A stretch of DNA of 64,000 bases, taken from Dyadobacter tibetensis Y620-1 (lineage in GTDB: Bacteria; Bacteroidota; Bacteroidia; Cytophagales; Spirosomataceae). The translations under genes and the position numbers were made by a program. The stretch lies in NCBI RefSeq assembly GCF_000566685.1, contig NZ_AZQN01000001.1, forward strand, positions 558,001 through 622,000, read 5' to 3'. This document shows, in pieces, positions 1 through 8,199 of this stretch. The notes under the pieces are model-generated. The model ran no database searches and was not told the DNA's origin. It saw only the letters and a program-made list of their open reading frames with translations. Every line of letters starts with the position of its first letter. Position 1 is the stretch's first letter.

Positions 1-429
1 CTCCTGAACCTGAGGCCGTTTGGCATAAAAATCGACGATGCGGTTAAGCTTGGAAAGCCCGATAACTTTGCCACTGGAAATATAGGCGACATGCGCCTTT
101 CCATAAATGGGGACAAAATGATGTTCACAATTAGAAAATAAGGTAATATCCTTTTCTACCAACATTTGATTATATTGATAGCGATTTTCGAACAGGGTAA
201 CGGCAGGTTTATTGACTGGATTTAACCCACTAAAAACTTCTTCAATATACATTTTAGCCACCCTTTTCGGTGTTCCTTTCAGGCTGTCATCGTTAAGGTC
301 CAGGCCCATAATTTCCATGATATGCCGAAAATGTTTTTCTATTAATTCAATTTTCTCGGAATCCTCCAACGCAAATGCATCCGCTCTAAGCGGAGTTTCT
401 AACGATGTAAGAAAATGTTCATCCCCCAT
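1..429 (-). CDS. folE: GTP cyclohydrolase I, partial (C-terminus beyond the window)
   Basis: Reading the minus strand from an ATG at 429 gives 143 codons that run off the left edge. The protein contains the GTP cyclohydrolase I hallmarks FSGLNP and the zinc/active-site stretch [19 protein letters not shown], followed by [20 protein letters not shown]. The enzyme converts GTP to 7,8-dihydroneopterin triphosphate, the entry to folate and pterin synthesis, in the cytoplasm. The start MGDEHFLTS was chosen as the only in-frame ATG near the family's usual N-terminus; a TTG further upstream would overlap the preceding gene. It lies 22 bp downstream of the pterin synthase gene on the same strand, so the two are probably co-transcribed. 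The family identification is firm; only the C-terminal part is missing. Confidence 0.95.
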   Translation of the reverse strand, partial: MGDEHFLTSLETPLRADAFALEDSEKIELIEKHFRHIMEIMGLDLNDDSLKGTPKRVAKMYIEEVFSGLNPVNKPAVTLFENRYQYNQMLVEKDITLFSNCEHHFVPIYGKAHVAYISSGKVIGLSKLNRIVDFYAKRPQVQE

Positions 430-451
430 ATCATGAAGCGTTAAATCATTA

Positions 452-865
452 TTAGACGGGATATTCAACGAAGTTCCGTTCTGTTTCATATAAACGTATT
501 TTCAGAGCAAGCTCTGGATCAATTAAATTTCTTAAAATATTATAAATCACCACCGTGATATTTTCAGCTGTGGGATTTAGATTGAGAAACTCCGGAACGT
601 CTAAATTCAAATTCTTATGATCGAAACGTTTCAAAATATGCTCTTTAACGAGATCACTCAGGATTTTCATATCAATTACATATCCTGTTTCCGGATTGAT
701 ATAACCGGTGACCTGCACTATCAGTTCGTAATTATGCCCATGAAAGTTCGGGTTGTTACATTTACCAAAAACATCCGCATTTTTCCGATCCGACCATTCC
801 CTATGATGCAGCCTGTGTGCGGCATTAAAATGTTCCTTGCGGAACACCGTAACTTTATGATTCAT
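452..865 (-). CDS. 6-pyruvoyl-tetrahydropterin synthase / QueD family protein
   Basis: This is a small T-fold enzyme of about 137 aa. It shows the zinc-binding histidines ([10 protein letters not shown] near the N-terminus and HGHNY) and the catalytic cysteine in [12 protein letters not shown], plus the C-terminal [12 protein letters not shown] signature. The C-x5-HGH spacing resembles eukaryotic-type pyruvoyltetrahydropterin synthase, whereas classical QueD usually has C-x3-HGH. It acts on dihydroneopterin triphosphate, the product of the adjacent folE, making either 6-pyruvoyl-tetrahydropterin (biopterin route) or carboxytetrahydropterin (queuosine route). The open frame extends to 928, but the ATG at 865 ([13 protein letters not shown]) matches the normal family start. 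The family is sure; which of the two activities it has cannot be decided from the sequence. Confidence 0.9.
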   Translation of the reverse strand: MNHKVTVFRKEHFNAAHRLHHREWSDRKNADVFGKCNNPNFHGHNYELIVQVTGYINPETGYVIDMKILSDLVKEHILKRFDHKNLNLDVPEFLNLNPTAENITVVIYNILRNLIDPELALKIRLYETERNFVEYPV

Positions 866-1151
866 CTGATGATCAGTTCGTTGTAAATATTTATCCCCTA
901 ATGTCGTAACAAAGTTTGTGTCCAACACATTAAAAAATAAGCAGGGAGACCTTTCTTAGAAAGCATCTTTTCCCCTGACTTGGATAAACGCATGAAGTAA
1001 TCAAATTGTTCCTTCCTAAATTATTTAAAATTCCTTATTCTAAATGCATTGTTAAATTATAATTAATAAAAAAATTTAAAAATTACATATATGCTCGTAA
1101 ATTGTGGCAAATTAGCGGATACTTCGCATTCCTAACCCATACTTAAAAGAT

Positions 1152-2501
1152 ATGAATAGACGGGATTTTATTCAAAAAACTTCTTTAGCAGCCACAGTCA
1201 CCGGAATTCTTCCAAAGGTGCAGGCTCCGACACAAAAGCCAGCGAGTCGAGTACGTTTAGGCTTTATCGGTGTAGGACTCAGAGGTCAAAGCCATTTGCA
1301 GCAGGCACTTTATCGGAAAGATGTAGATGTTACAGCAATCTGTGATATTGACCCCTCAGCAGTTAATACGGCAAGAAAAATGATTACTCAGGCAGGGAAA
1401 AAGGAACCAGCTGTATATGCCAAAGGTCCAGAAGATTTTGCCAATATGGTAAAACGCGATGACCTGGACGGAGTTATCATTGCTACTCCATGGGAATGGC
1501 ATGTTCCCATGACCATTGCCACGATGAAGGCAGGCAAATACGCCGCTGTAGAAGTGTCCGCTACGGTAACTTTGCAAGAATCCTGGGATTTGGTAGACAC
1601 CTTCGAGCAAACAGGTTCGCATTGCATGATTCTGGAAAATGTCTGCTATCGTCGCGACGTAATGGCCATTATGAATATGGTGCGTCAGGGTATATTTGGA
1701 GAAATGTTATATGCTCATTGCGGTTATCAGCACGATTTACGTGGTATCAAATTGAATAATGGAAAGAGCAATGCCCTTGGTGTGGAATTTGGTGAGAAAG
1801 GCTACTCTGAGGCCAAATGGCGCACCCAACATTCTGTCGATCGAAACGGAGATATTTACCCTACTCATGGTTTAGGGCCAGTAGCCCACTGGCTGGATAT
1901 CAATCGAGGTAACCGAATGATGTATCTGACTTCCATGTCAACAAAATCCAGAGGTCTTCATAAATATATAGTCGATCATGGCGGCCAGAATCACCCCAAT
2001 GCTAAAGTGAAGTTCGCTTTAGGGGATATCGTAACCACAAACATTCAATGCCATAATGGAGAAAATATCGTTTTGGTGCACGATACTAATTCTCCACGAC
2101 CTTATTCTTTAGGATTCCGCGCCCAGGGAACCGAAGGTATTTGGATGAACGACGGACATACCATCTACCTGGAAGGAATATCTCCTAAAGAGCACATAGC
2201 CGAACCCGACGCCGCTTATCTTGCCAAATACGACCATCCCCTTTGGAAAAAGTATGAGAAAGAGGCGGAAAATGCGGGCCATGGAGGAATAGACTACTTT
2301 ATATTTAGAGGATTCGTTGAAGCCATTAAAAACAAAGTGGCCCCTCCTATTGATGTTTATGATGCCGCAGCCTGGAGTGCAGTTAGTCCCCTGTCCGAAC
2401 TTTCAATTTCCAGAGGAAGCTCTCCGGTAGAAATACCTGACTTTACACGTGGGAAATGGCGAAGCAATAAGCGTATATTTGGACTTAATGACGAATATTA
2501 A
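1152..2501 (+). CDS. GH109-like Gfo/Idh/MocA oxidoreductase-fold glycosidase (alpha-N-acetylgalactosaminidase type)
   Basis: A 449-aa protein that begins with a twin-arginine motif (NRRDFI) and a hydrophobic stretch, so Tat export to the periplasm is likely. A Rossmann NAD-binding site GFIGVGLRG lies at about residues 37-45, with ICDID at 63-67 and ATPWEWH at 111-117. The segment YPTHGLGPVAHWLDINRG (about 236-253) is characteristic of family GH109, whose known members remove alpha-linked N-acetylgalactosamine by an NAD-dependent redox mechanism. The assignment to GH109 rather than a generic Gfo/Idh/MocA dehydrogenase is from remembered family motifs. Downstream are a sugar transporter and a GHMP sugar kinase, which fits glycan degradation followed by uptake and phosphorylation. 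A start at the ATG preceding NRRDF preserves the Tat signal. Confidence 0.85.
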   Translation: MNRRDFIQKTSLAATVTGILPKVQAPTQKPASRVRLGFIGVGLRGQSHLQQALYRKDVDVTAICDIDPSAVNTARKMITQAGKKEPAVYAKGPEDFANMVKRDDLDGVIIATPWEWHVPMTIATMKAGKYAAVEVSATVTLQESWDLVDTFEQTGSHCMILENVCYRRDVMAIMNMVRQGIFGEMLYAHCGYQHDLRGIKLNNGKSNALGVEFGEKGYSEAKWRTQHSVDRNGDIYPTHGLGPVAHWLDINRGNRMMYLTSMSTKSRGLHKYIVDHGGQNHPNAKVKFALGDIVTTNIQCHNGENIVLVHDTNSPRPYSLGFRAQGTEGIWMNDGHTIYLEGISPKEHIAEPDAAYLAKYDHPLWKKYEKEAENAGHGGIDYFIFRGFVEAIKNKVAPPIDVYDAAAWSAVSPLSELSISRGSSPVEIPDFTRGKWRSNKRIFGLNDEY

Positions 2502-2615
2502 TAGTGCCTCTTATTTAATACCCTCTGTCAGAAAGGTAATCTGGATATGACTAAAAGGACCGCCCTGACGATTAACTAATAAACCTTTAAACTATTTCTC
2601 CTTAATCTTATTTCA

Positions 2616-3839
2616 ATGAGCAAGAAAAACAATTACCTGGTCCCTCTATTGATCATCGGGATACTCTTTTTTGTAATGGGTTTCGTAACCTGGGTAAACG
2701 GTACCCTGATTACCTTTTTCAAAAAAGCATTCAGTCTCGATAATACCAGTTCATATCTGGTTACTTTTGCCTTCTTTATTTCGTACACCCTAATGGCCAT
2801 CCCCTCTTCGATGGTGTTAAAAAAGACTGGTTTCAAGAAAGGAATGTCCTTAGGGCTGATGATTATGGCTGCTGGGACACTCATCTTCATTCCAGCTGCC
2901 GAAATGGCATCTTACCCTCTATTTTTGGTAGGTCTTTTTACAATCGGTATTGGCCTCACTCTACTTCAGACAGCATCAAATCCTTATGTTACCATATTAG
3001 GGCCACGGGACAGTGCTGCACAAAGAATTAGTATCATGGGTATTGCCAATAAAACGGCGGGTATTATAAGTCAGGTAGTCATCGGTAGTCTTTTGTTATC
3101 GGGCGTGGCAGCAACAGACCCTATCGAAGAACTTGATAAAGTAACGGTTCCCTACTTGATATTGACGGGCATCCTAATCGGCCTTGCCCTACTAATCCTC
3201 TTTGCTAAGGGCCTGGTTGAGGTGAGTGAGGAAGAGGAGGAACCATCGGCCTCTGGCACCGAACCTTTGGTAGAGAAAACCAGTGTATTCCAGTTCCCCA
3301 ATCTGGTATTGGGTGTCATTGCCCTATTCTGTTATGTAGGTGTAGAAGTGATAGCCGGAGACACCATTATCAGTTATGGAGTCTCCCTGGGTTTTCCAGA
3401 AGAGGAAGCAAGGCTCTTCGGCACCTATACCTTGGCAGGGATGATGTTCGGGTATATATTAGGAATAATTTTGATACCTAAATACGTAAGCCAACAAGGC
3501 TATCTTATATTTTCTGCAGTGTTAGGCGTTATTGTAACCATAGCAGCCATCTTCTCTTCCGGTTTCGTGTCGGTACTCTGCATTGCCGTACTCGGCTTTG
3601 CCAACGCCGTTATCTGGCCTGCATTATGGCCCTTAGCACTAAGTGGACTCGGGAAATTTACTAAAATTGCGTCGGCTTTCTTGGTAATGGGTATTTCCGG
3701 GGGAGCTATTCTTCCTTTGGTATATGGCGGTTTGGCCGATTCTATTGAAAGTACGCAGGAAGCCTATTGGCTAATGGTACCCTTATATATGTTTATGTTG
3801 TATTTTGGCCTGGTCGGTCACAAAAAGAAAAGTTGGTAA
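2616..3839 (+). CDS. Sugar:H+ symporter, FHS family of the MFS (FucP/GluP type)
   Basis: A 407-aa inner-membrane protein with about 12 hydrophobic segments. The start of helix 1 carries MGFVTWVNGTLITFF (about 21-35), the FHS-family signature around a conserved Asn, and LLQTASNPYVTILGP appears in the fourth or fifth helix as in GluP/FucP proteins. A charged, acidic loop (EVSEEEEEPSASG) separates the two six-helix halves. Family members import fucose, glucose/galactose or N-acetylhexosamines with protons. The gene follows the GH109-type glycosidase by 114 bp and sits 2 bp upstream of the GHMP kinase gene, so the natural substrate is likely a galactose-type sugar or GalNAc. The substrate assignment is inferred from neighbours only. 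Confidence 0.9.
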   Translation: MSKKNNYLVPLLIIGILFFVMGFVTWVNGTLITFFKKAFSLDNTSSYLVTFAFFISYTLMAIPSSMVLKKTGFKKGMSLGLMIMAAGTLIFIPAAEMASYPLFLVGLFTIGIGLTLLQTASNPYVTILGPRDSAAQRISIMGIANKTAGIISQVVIGSLLLSGVAATDPIEELDKVTVPYLILTGILIGLALLILFAKGLVEVSEEEEEPSASGTEPLVEKTSVFQFPNLVLGVIALFCYVGVEVIAGDTIISYGVSLGFPEEEARLFGTYTLAGMMFGYILGIILIPKYVSQQGYLIFSAVLGVIVTIAAIFSSGFVSVLCIAVLGFANAVIWPALWPLALSGLGKFTKIASAFLVMGISGGAILPLVYGGLADSIESTQEAYWLMVPLYMFMLYFGLVGHKKKSW

Positions 3840-3841
3840 TA

Positions 3842-4918
3842 ATGAAAGTATCCACCCCCGGGCGAATTTGCCTTTTTGGTGAGCATCAGGATTATTTGGG
3901 CTTACCCGTTATTGCCAGTGCAATATCAAGGCGAATTTGCTTGGAAGGAGATTTCCGTTCCGACAATAAAATCGTACTTCATTTACCCGATTTAGGGCAG
4001 GAAGTACGCTTTGGTCTGGACGAAACCCTTCCATATGTTCAAACAAGAGATTATTTTAGAAGTACAATCAACGTCTTAAGACGCAAGGGCCTTCAATTTT
4101 CGAAAGGGCTGGAATGTACCATTCATGGTAACATTCCTATTAATTCCGGAACCTCCAGCTCCTCGGCACTGATCGTTACCTGGGCTCATTTTCTGGATAA
4201 AATGAGTGACAACCCACAACATTTTTCTCAAAAAGAGTTAGGTGAAATCGCATATGTGGCTGAAGTACTTGAATTTGGAGAGCCAGGCGGTATGATGGAC
4301 CATTATTCCACGGCTATTGGTAACGTAATCTACCTGGCCTCTACCCCAGAGATTCATGTTGAGGCCCTCACTCCTGAGTTGGGCACTTTCGTATTGGGCG
4401 ACTCCCTGGAGCCTAAGGATACATTAGGAATCTTGGCAAGGTGTCGATATGGCATGGAAGCTTTGGTAAAACGAATTCAAAATCAGGATCCGGACTTCTC
4501 TATTTTTGATACCCCCTTAGACGCTTGCGACGCTTATAAATCCTACTTAACACCGGATGAATATAGCCTTTTAAAAGCAAATATTGAGGATCGAGATATT
4601 CTTTTGAAGGGAAAGGAATTGCTTACCAGACAGGCATATATGGAGCCACATGACTTTGACAAGGAATTTGGAGCCCTATTATATGCGCACTACCTTAATT
4701 TGCGTGACCACAAACGCACCTCTACGCCGAAGATCGAACGCATGATGAATGCAGCGTTGGAAGCTGGTGCTCTTGGCGGGAAAATTAACGGATCGGGAGG
4801 TGGAGGTTGTATGTTTGCATATGCTCCCAATAATGCCGAGAATATTGCCGAGGCCATTGCGCGCGAAGGAGGAAAAAGCTATATTATTCACGTAGACAAG
4901 GGGACAACGGTGATCTAA
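3842..4918 (+). CDS. GHMP-family sugar kinase (galactokinase-like)
   Basis: A 358-aa cytoplasmic kinase with all three GHMP motifs: the galactokinase-type PGRICLFGEHQDYLG at residues 6-20, the ATP-binding loop PINSGTSSSSAL at 99-110, and GGKINGSGGGGCMFA at 311-325. GEHQDY replaces the GEHTDY of typical galactokinases. The open frame reaches back to 3767 inside the transporter gene, but the ATG at 3842, two bases after the transporter stop, places motif 1 at the usual distance and implies translational coupling. Neighbours suggest it phosphorylates the sugar released by the upstream glycosidase (galactose or GalNAc at C1). Mevalonate-kinase-like or other hexosamine specificity is possible. An intrinsic terminator follows, closing the three-gene unit. 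Confidence 0.85.
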   Translation: MKVSTPGRICLFGEHQDYLGLPVIASAISRRICLEGDFRSDNKIVLHLPDLGQEVRFGLDETLPYVQTRDYFRSTINVLRRKGLQFSKGLECTIHGNIPINSGTSSSSALIVTWAHFLDKMSDNPQHFSQKELGEIAYVAEVLEFGEPGGMMDHYSTAIGNVIYLASTPEIHVEALTPELGTFVLGDSLEPKDTLGILARCRYGMEALVKRIQNQDPDFSIFDTPLDACDAYKSYLTPDEYSLLKANIEDRDILLKGKELLTRQAYMEPHDFDKEFGALLYAHYLNLRDHKRTSTPKIERMMNAALEAGALGGKINGSGGGGCMFAYAPNNAENIAEAIAREGGKSYIIHVDKGTTVI

Positions 4919-4951
4919 GTACAACCAAAGTAAAAGAAAAGAATTATTTTT

Positions 4952-4982
4952 GCCTGGAGTAAATCACTCCAGGCTTTTTTTT
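4952..4982 (+). terminator. Intrinsic terminator after the GHMP kinase gene
   Basis: A perfect 9-bp stem (gcctggagt / actccaggc) with an aaatc loop is followed directly by eight T residues. It lies 34 bp after the kinase stop codon and separates the sugar unit from ispG. Confidence 0.9.
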
Positions 4983-4996
4983 GTTGTACTTTCAAA

Positions 4997-5058
4997 CAGG
5001 AAACATCCTGCCTTAGCACTCATTGTAAAACTGCAATGATTTCAGAAATGCTGAAATC
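4997..5058 (+). promoter_or_regulatory. ispG leader with three consecutive small hairpins
   Basis: Between the upstream terminator and the ispG start three inverted repeats follow one another: cagga-aaca-tcctg (4997-5010), tcattg / caatga (5020-5039), and gatttcag-aaatg-ctgaaatc (5038-5058). The second and third share two bases, so they compete slightly. None has a T-tract, so they are not terminators. They could structure the 5' untranslated region of ispG or be protein sites; no known riboswitch class is recognised. Confidence 0.35.
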
Positions 5059-5072
5059 TTAGACCATATCAG

Positions 5073-7082
5073 ATGAATAATCATACAAACGAAGGACCAC
5101 TCAATTCGAACTATTGTCCCTCGCTCACACAATATCAAAGAAGAGAAACCATTACGGTAAATATTGGCGATATACCCATGGGGTCAGCGCATCCAATCAG
5201 AATTCAATCTATGACTACTGTGGATACGATGGATACGCAGGGCTCCATTGAGGAGGTCATCAGGATGGTTGAGTCGGGCTGCGAATATGTGCGTATCACC
5301 GCCCCCAGCGTAAAAGAGGCCCAAAATTTGGAGAATATCCGTAAAGGACTAAGAAAATTGGGGGTCAATGTACCTCTAATCGCCGACATACATTTCACTC
5401 CGAATGCTGCCGAACTTGCAGCGAAAATTGTGGAAAAAGTTAGGATAAATCCAGGAAATTATGCCGACCGTAAACGTTTTGAAATAATAGATTATACGGA
5501 GGAGTCCTATGCCGCTGAGCTTATTCGTATCCGTAATAAATTCGTCCCACTCGTAAAAATATGCAAGGAATACGGTACGGCTATGCGCATAGGAACCAAT
5601 CATGGCTCCCTCTCCGACCGGATATTAAGTCGATATGGTGACACTCCGTTAGGGATGGTGGAGTCGGCACTTGAATTTCTCCGTATATGCGAAGAGAACG
5701 ATTATTATAATATAGTCCTCTCTATGAAATCGAGCAATACCCAGGTAATGGTAGAGGCATATCGATTATTAGTACAGCGCATGGCTCAGGAAGGACTAAA
5801 GCCTTATCCACTTCATTTGGGAGTGACTGAGGCCGGTGAAGCTGAGGATGGGCGTATAAAGTCCGCTGTCGGTATTGGAACTTTGCTGGAGGACGGTTTG
5901 GGCGATACGGTGCGGGTCTCGCTCACGGAGGCACCAGAAAAAGAGGCTCCTGTTGCCCGTGCGTTGGTAAACAGGTACCACCATCGGGTTGGTCATGCAC
6001 CCATTGCAGCCATTACCAGTTCCCCCATCAATCCCTTTCAATATAGTCGAAGGCTTACTTCGGAAGTCAATAATCTAGGTGCTAGCAATGTCCCGCGGGT
6101 CATTGCCGATTATTCCCAAATTGAATTAACTTCGTATGACCAACTTAAAGCCATTGGTCATTTTTTCCTGCCCGTTCCCGACAAATGGGCTATGAATGAC
6201 CAGGGAGCCGATTATTTGTTCACTGGAAACCGCCCTGCCCCTTTTATGCTGCCCAATGGACTAAAGGAAATATTAAATGCAGATGTATGGCAAACTTGTA
6301 CTGATAAGGGCAGAAAATACCCCTTATTCTCGGCTGAACAATTCGTCGCCTCCTCCGAAATGGAGCGATCGGTCGAGCTCAATTTTGTTCGAATCAGTGT
6401 GCACGACTTGAATTCTACCTTCTTAGAATGTTTACGGTCTGCATCTCAAACGGTTTTAGTAGGTTATTCGGAAAATGAGCATGCAATGCCCGAACTGAGA
6501 AAATTATTTTTCGAATTAATACGAGCGGGAATCACCTTACCTGCTGTTGTGCACAGAGCCTATGACCCAAGTCTGGGCGACGCCCTTACTCTCCACTCTG
6601 CTACCGATATTGGTGGACTACTAATAGACGGATTGGGCGACGGCATCCTTTTAAGTCCTCAATGGGCCGAACCCATTGAAACTGACAAAAAACTGGATAT
6701 CCTTAAATCCTATAATCAGATAGCTTTTGGTATCCTGCAGGCGGCCCGTACCCGTATGTCGAAAACAGAATATATCTCTTGCCCATCTTGTGGCCGTACA
6801 CTTTTTGACTTGCAAGAAACGACCGCTATGATTCGTAAACAAACGGAACACCTGAAAGGAGTTAAAATAGGTATTATGGGATGTATTGTCAATGGCCCCG
6901 GTGAAATGGCGGATGCAGATTATGGTTATGTGGGAATGGGTAAGGATAAAATTTCGTTATATAGAGGACAACAGGTTATTAAGAAATCGGTCCATACCAA
7001 TCAGGCTGTTGAGGAACTTATTGAGCTCATCAAAGAGGATGGGCGATGGATTGAGCCCACTGAAGCGGAGATTTTGGCATGA
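5073..7082 (+). CDS. ispG: (E)-4-hydroxy-3-methylbut-2-enyl-diphosphate synthase, long form
   Basis: A 669-aa enzyme of the MEP isoprenoid pathway that converts methylerythritol cyclodiphosphate to HMBPP using a [4Fe-4S] cluster. The N-terminal TIM barrel begins at VNIGDIPMGSAHPIRIQSMT. The cluster ligands are visible as CPSCGRT (C570, C573) and MGCIVNGPGE (C604), with the catalytic Glu at the end of that motif. The usual proteobacterial enzyme is about 370-400 aa; the extra central domain of roughly 260 residues is the insertion known from the plant, chlamydial and Bacteroidota forms. The start at 5073 is the first ATG after the leader hairpins. A small membrane-protein gene follows after 42 bp. 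Identification is certain. Confidence 0.97.
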   Translation: MNNHTNEGPLNSNYCPSLTQYQRRETITVNIGDIPMGSAHPIRIQSMTTVDTMDTQGSIEEVIRMVESGCEYVRITAPSVKEAQNLENIRKGLRKLGVNVPLIADIHFTPNAAELAAKIVEKVRINPGNYADRKRFEIIDYTEESYAAELIRIRNKFVPLVKICKEYGTAMRIGTNHGSLSDRILSRYGDTPLGMVESALEFLRICEENDYYNIVLSMKSSNTQVMVEAYRLLVQRMAQEGLKPYPLHLGVTEAGEAEDGRIKSAVGIGTLLEDGLGDTVRVSLTEAPEKEAPVARALVNRYHHRVGHAPIAAITSSPINPFQYSRRLTSEVNNLGASNVPRVIADYSQIELTSYDQLKAIGHFFLPVPDKWAMNDQGADYLFTGNRPAPFMLPNGLKEILNADVWQTCTDKGRKYPLFSAEQFVASSEMERSVELNFVRISVHDLNSTFLECLRSASQTVLVGYSENEHAMPELRKLFFELIRAGITLPAVVHRAYDPSLGDALTLHSATDIGGLLIDGLGDGILLSPQWAEPIETDKKLDILKSYNQIAFGILQAARTRMSKTEYISCPSCGRTLFDLQETTAMIRKQTEHLKGVKIGIMGCIVNGPGEMADADYGYVGMGKDKISLYRGQQVIKKSVHTNQAVEELIELIKEDGRWIEPTEAEILA

Positions 7083-7124
7083 CAAACTGAATAATAACGA
7101 ATTGTAAATCAATTAATAGAAACT

Positions 7125-7304
7125 ATGAAAAGGTACTTTCAACTAGGCGAGGTATTTCAATATTTTGTCAGGGTTTTTAAAAAGCCTGATCCAAATGCCC
7201 CTAATTCCTTTAACCTTAGAATGATGCATGGGATCAATAGAATTTCAATCATTATGTTCCTGATAGCCCTTGGGGTAATGATCTTTAGAGCTATAACCCG
7301 ATAA
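7125..7304 (+). CDS. Small one-helix membrane protein (DUF6728-like)
   Basis: A 59-aa ORF starts at an ATG 42 bp after ispG and ends with TAA directly abutting the next start codon. It reads MKRYFQLGEVFQYFVRVF, a short KKPDPNAPNSFNLR segment, and a C-terminal transmembrane helix around ISIIMFLIALGVMIF with a basic end (RAITR). This arrangement matches a small conserved Bacteroidota family that I remember as DUF6728; the name is from memory. The function is unknown. The exact junction with the following gene and the membrane-helix pattern argue that it is a real gene that length filters would miss. Confidence 0.75.
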   Translation: MKRYFQLGEVFQYFVRVFKKPDPNAPNSFNLRMMHGINRISIIMFLIALGVMIFRAITR

Positions 7305-7670
7305 ATGGCCATACCGATGAATATTGAAGTCCTGCGTTCCTACTGCCTTTCGTTACCTGAGGTTACCGAGGAGCTACCCTTCGGACCCGATACCCTGGTT
7401 TTCAAGGTCAAAGGAAAGATTTTTTTATTGACTTCACTGGATAGCCCTGATCTTAGCTTTAATGTAAAATGCGATCCCGAAAAAGCGATCCGATTGAGAG
7501 AAGAGTATGCCGATGTACACCCAGGTTACCATATGAATAAAAAGCATTGGAATACTATCTCAATAACGGGAAGTATACCTTCCGAGACAATCATGTTATG
7601 GATCAAGGAATCCTATCAACTAGTGGTAAAAGGACTGCCTAAATCCATACAAAACGAACTGAAACTTTAA
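7305..7670 (+). CDS. MmcQ/YjbR family protein
   Basis: A 121-aa protein with the YjbR fold: an N-terminal RSYCLSLPEVTEELPFG stretch, a beta sheet around VFKVKGKIFLLTSL, and the conserved GYHMNKKHWNTI at residues 74-85. Family members have a CyaY-like alpha/beta fold and are described as DNA-binding-like, but their role is unclear. The start could be the ATG at 7305, immediately after the preceding stop, or the ATG at 7317 (MNIEVLRSYC), which fits the family length better. It is the last gene before a palindromic terminator. Confidence 0.88.
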   Translation: MAIPMNIEVLRSYCLSLPEVTEELPFGPDTLVFKVKGKIFLLTSLDSPDLSFNVKCDPEKAIRLREEYADVHPGYHMNKKHWNTISITGSIPSETIMLWIKESYQLVVKGLPKSIQNELKL

Positions 7671-7725
7671 AAATATAATTGAAAATCCATTGCGGCACTC
7701 AGTTGATAATAATCAAATATTATTA

Positions 7726-7775
7726 TTAACTCAAAAAAGGCCCGACAAATATTTGTCAGGCCTTTTTTGAGTTAA
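7726..7775. terminator. Bidirectional terminator, 25-bp palindrome
   Basis: The arms 7726-7750 and 7751-7775 are complementary over 25 bp except for one wobble position. A-rich and T-rich segments flank a GC core (aaaaaaggcc...ggcctttttt), so it can end transcription from both the YjbR gene (plus) and gldC (minus). Confidence 0.92.
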
Positions 7776-7785
7776 ATAGAAGTGC

Positions 7786-8136
7786 TTAAGCCTCTTTATT
7801 TGCTGCTTTAATTTCTTCATCCAGCTTCTTACTTAAGGTTTCACAAACGCCTTCAATGGCATCTGCCATTACCTTATCATTTGTTGCTGTAAGCAATGTG
7901 TCGGCTATCCCACTCATGAGCTCAATATAAAAACGCTTCATGTCGAAGACCTCCATGTCTTTGGTCCAAAGATCAATTTTCAACGTTCCCCGATGGTAAT
8001 GATCCCATACCCCAATGGCGATGGCCCTTGTGTCATTAATGCCCTCGTTGGGATTGTCTGTAGCATTCCAGTAGATTTTCTCGGGGATATTCTGGTTATC
8101 CAGCTCTACGTTAAAGTTTATATCAGATTTCTTCAT
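7786..8136 (-). CDS. gldC: Gliding motility protein GldC
   Basis: A 116-aa protein that matches GldC: an N-terminal KKSDINFNVELDNQNIPEKI, the central IAIGVWDHYHRGTLKIDLWT, then KDMEVFDMKRFYIE and a helical C-terminus. It has no signal peptide or membrane segment and is therefore cytoplasmic. GldC belongs to the set of proteins found in gliding Bacteroidota, where it supports but is not strictly essential to motility; it also occurs in non-gliding relatives. It is downstream of the DUF4197 lipoprotein gene (63-bp gap, same strand) and no other gld genes are in the window. Confidence 0.9.
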   Translation of the reverse strand: MKKSDINFNVELDNQNIPEKIYWNATDNPNEGINDTRAIAIGVWDHYHRGTLKIDLWTKDMEVFDMKRFYIELMSGIADTLLTATNDKVMADAIEGVCETLSKKLDEEIKAANKEA

Positions 8137-8199
8137 ACATGATTTTAATTATTTACTCAAAAGTAAAGGTTTTGAGTCGGTAAGTAGTTCCCGCAGGCC

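Noticed and set aside
3767..3841. Upstream extension of the GHMP kinase start into the transporter gene
   Set aside because: The 25 extra residues read as translated transporter sequence in another frame and put motif 1 too far from the N-terminus.
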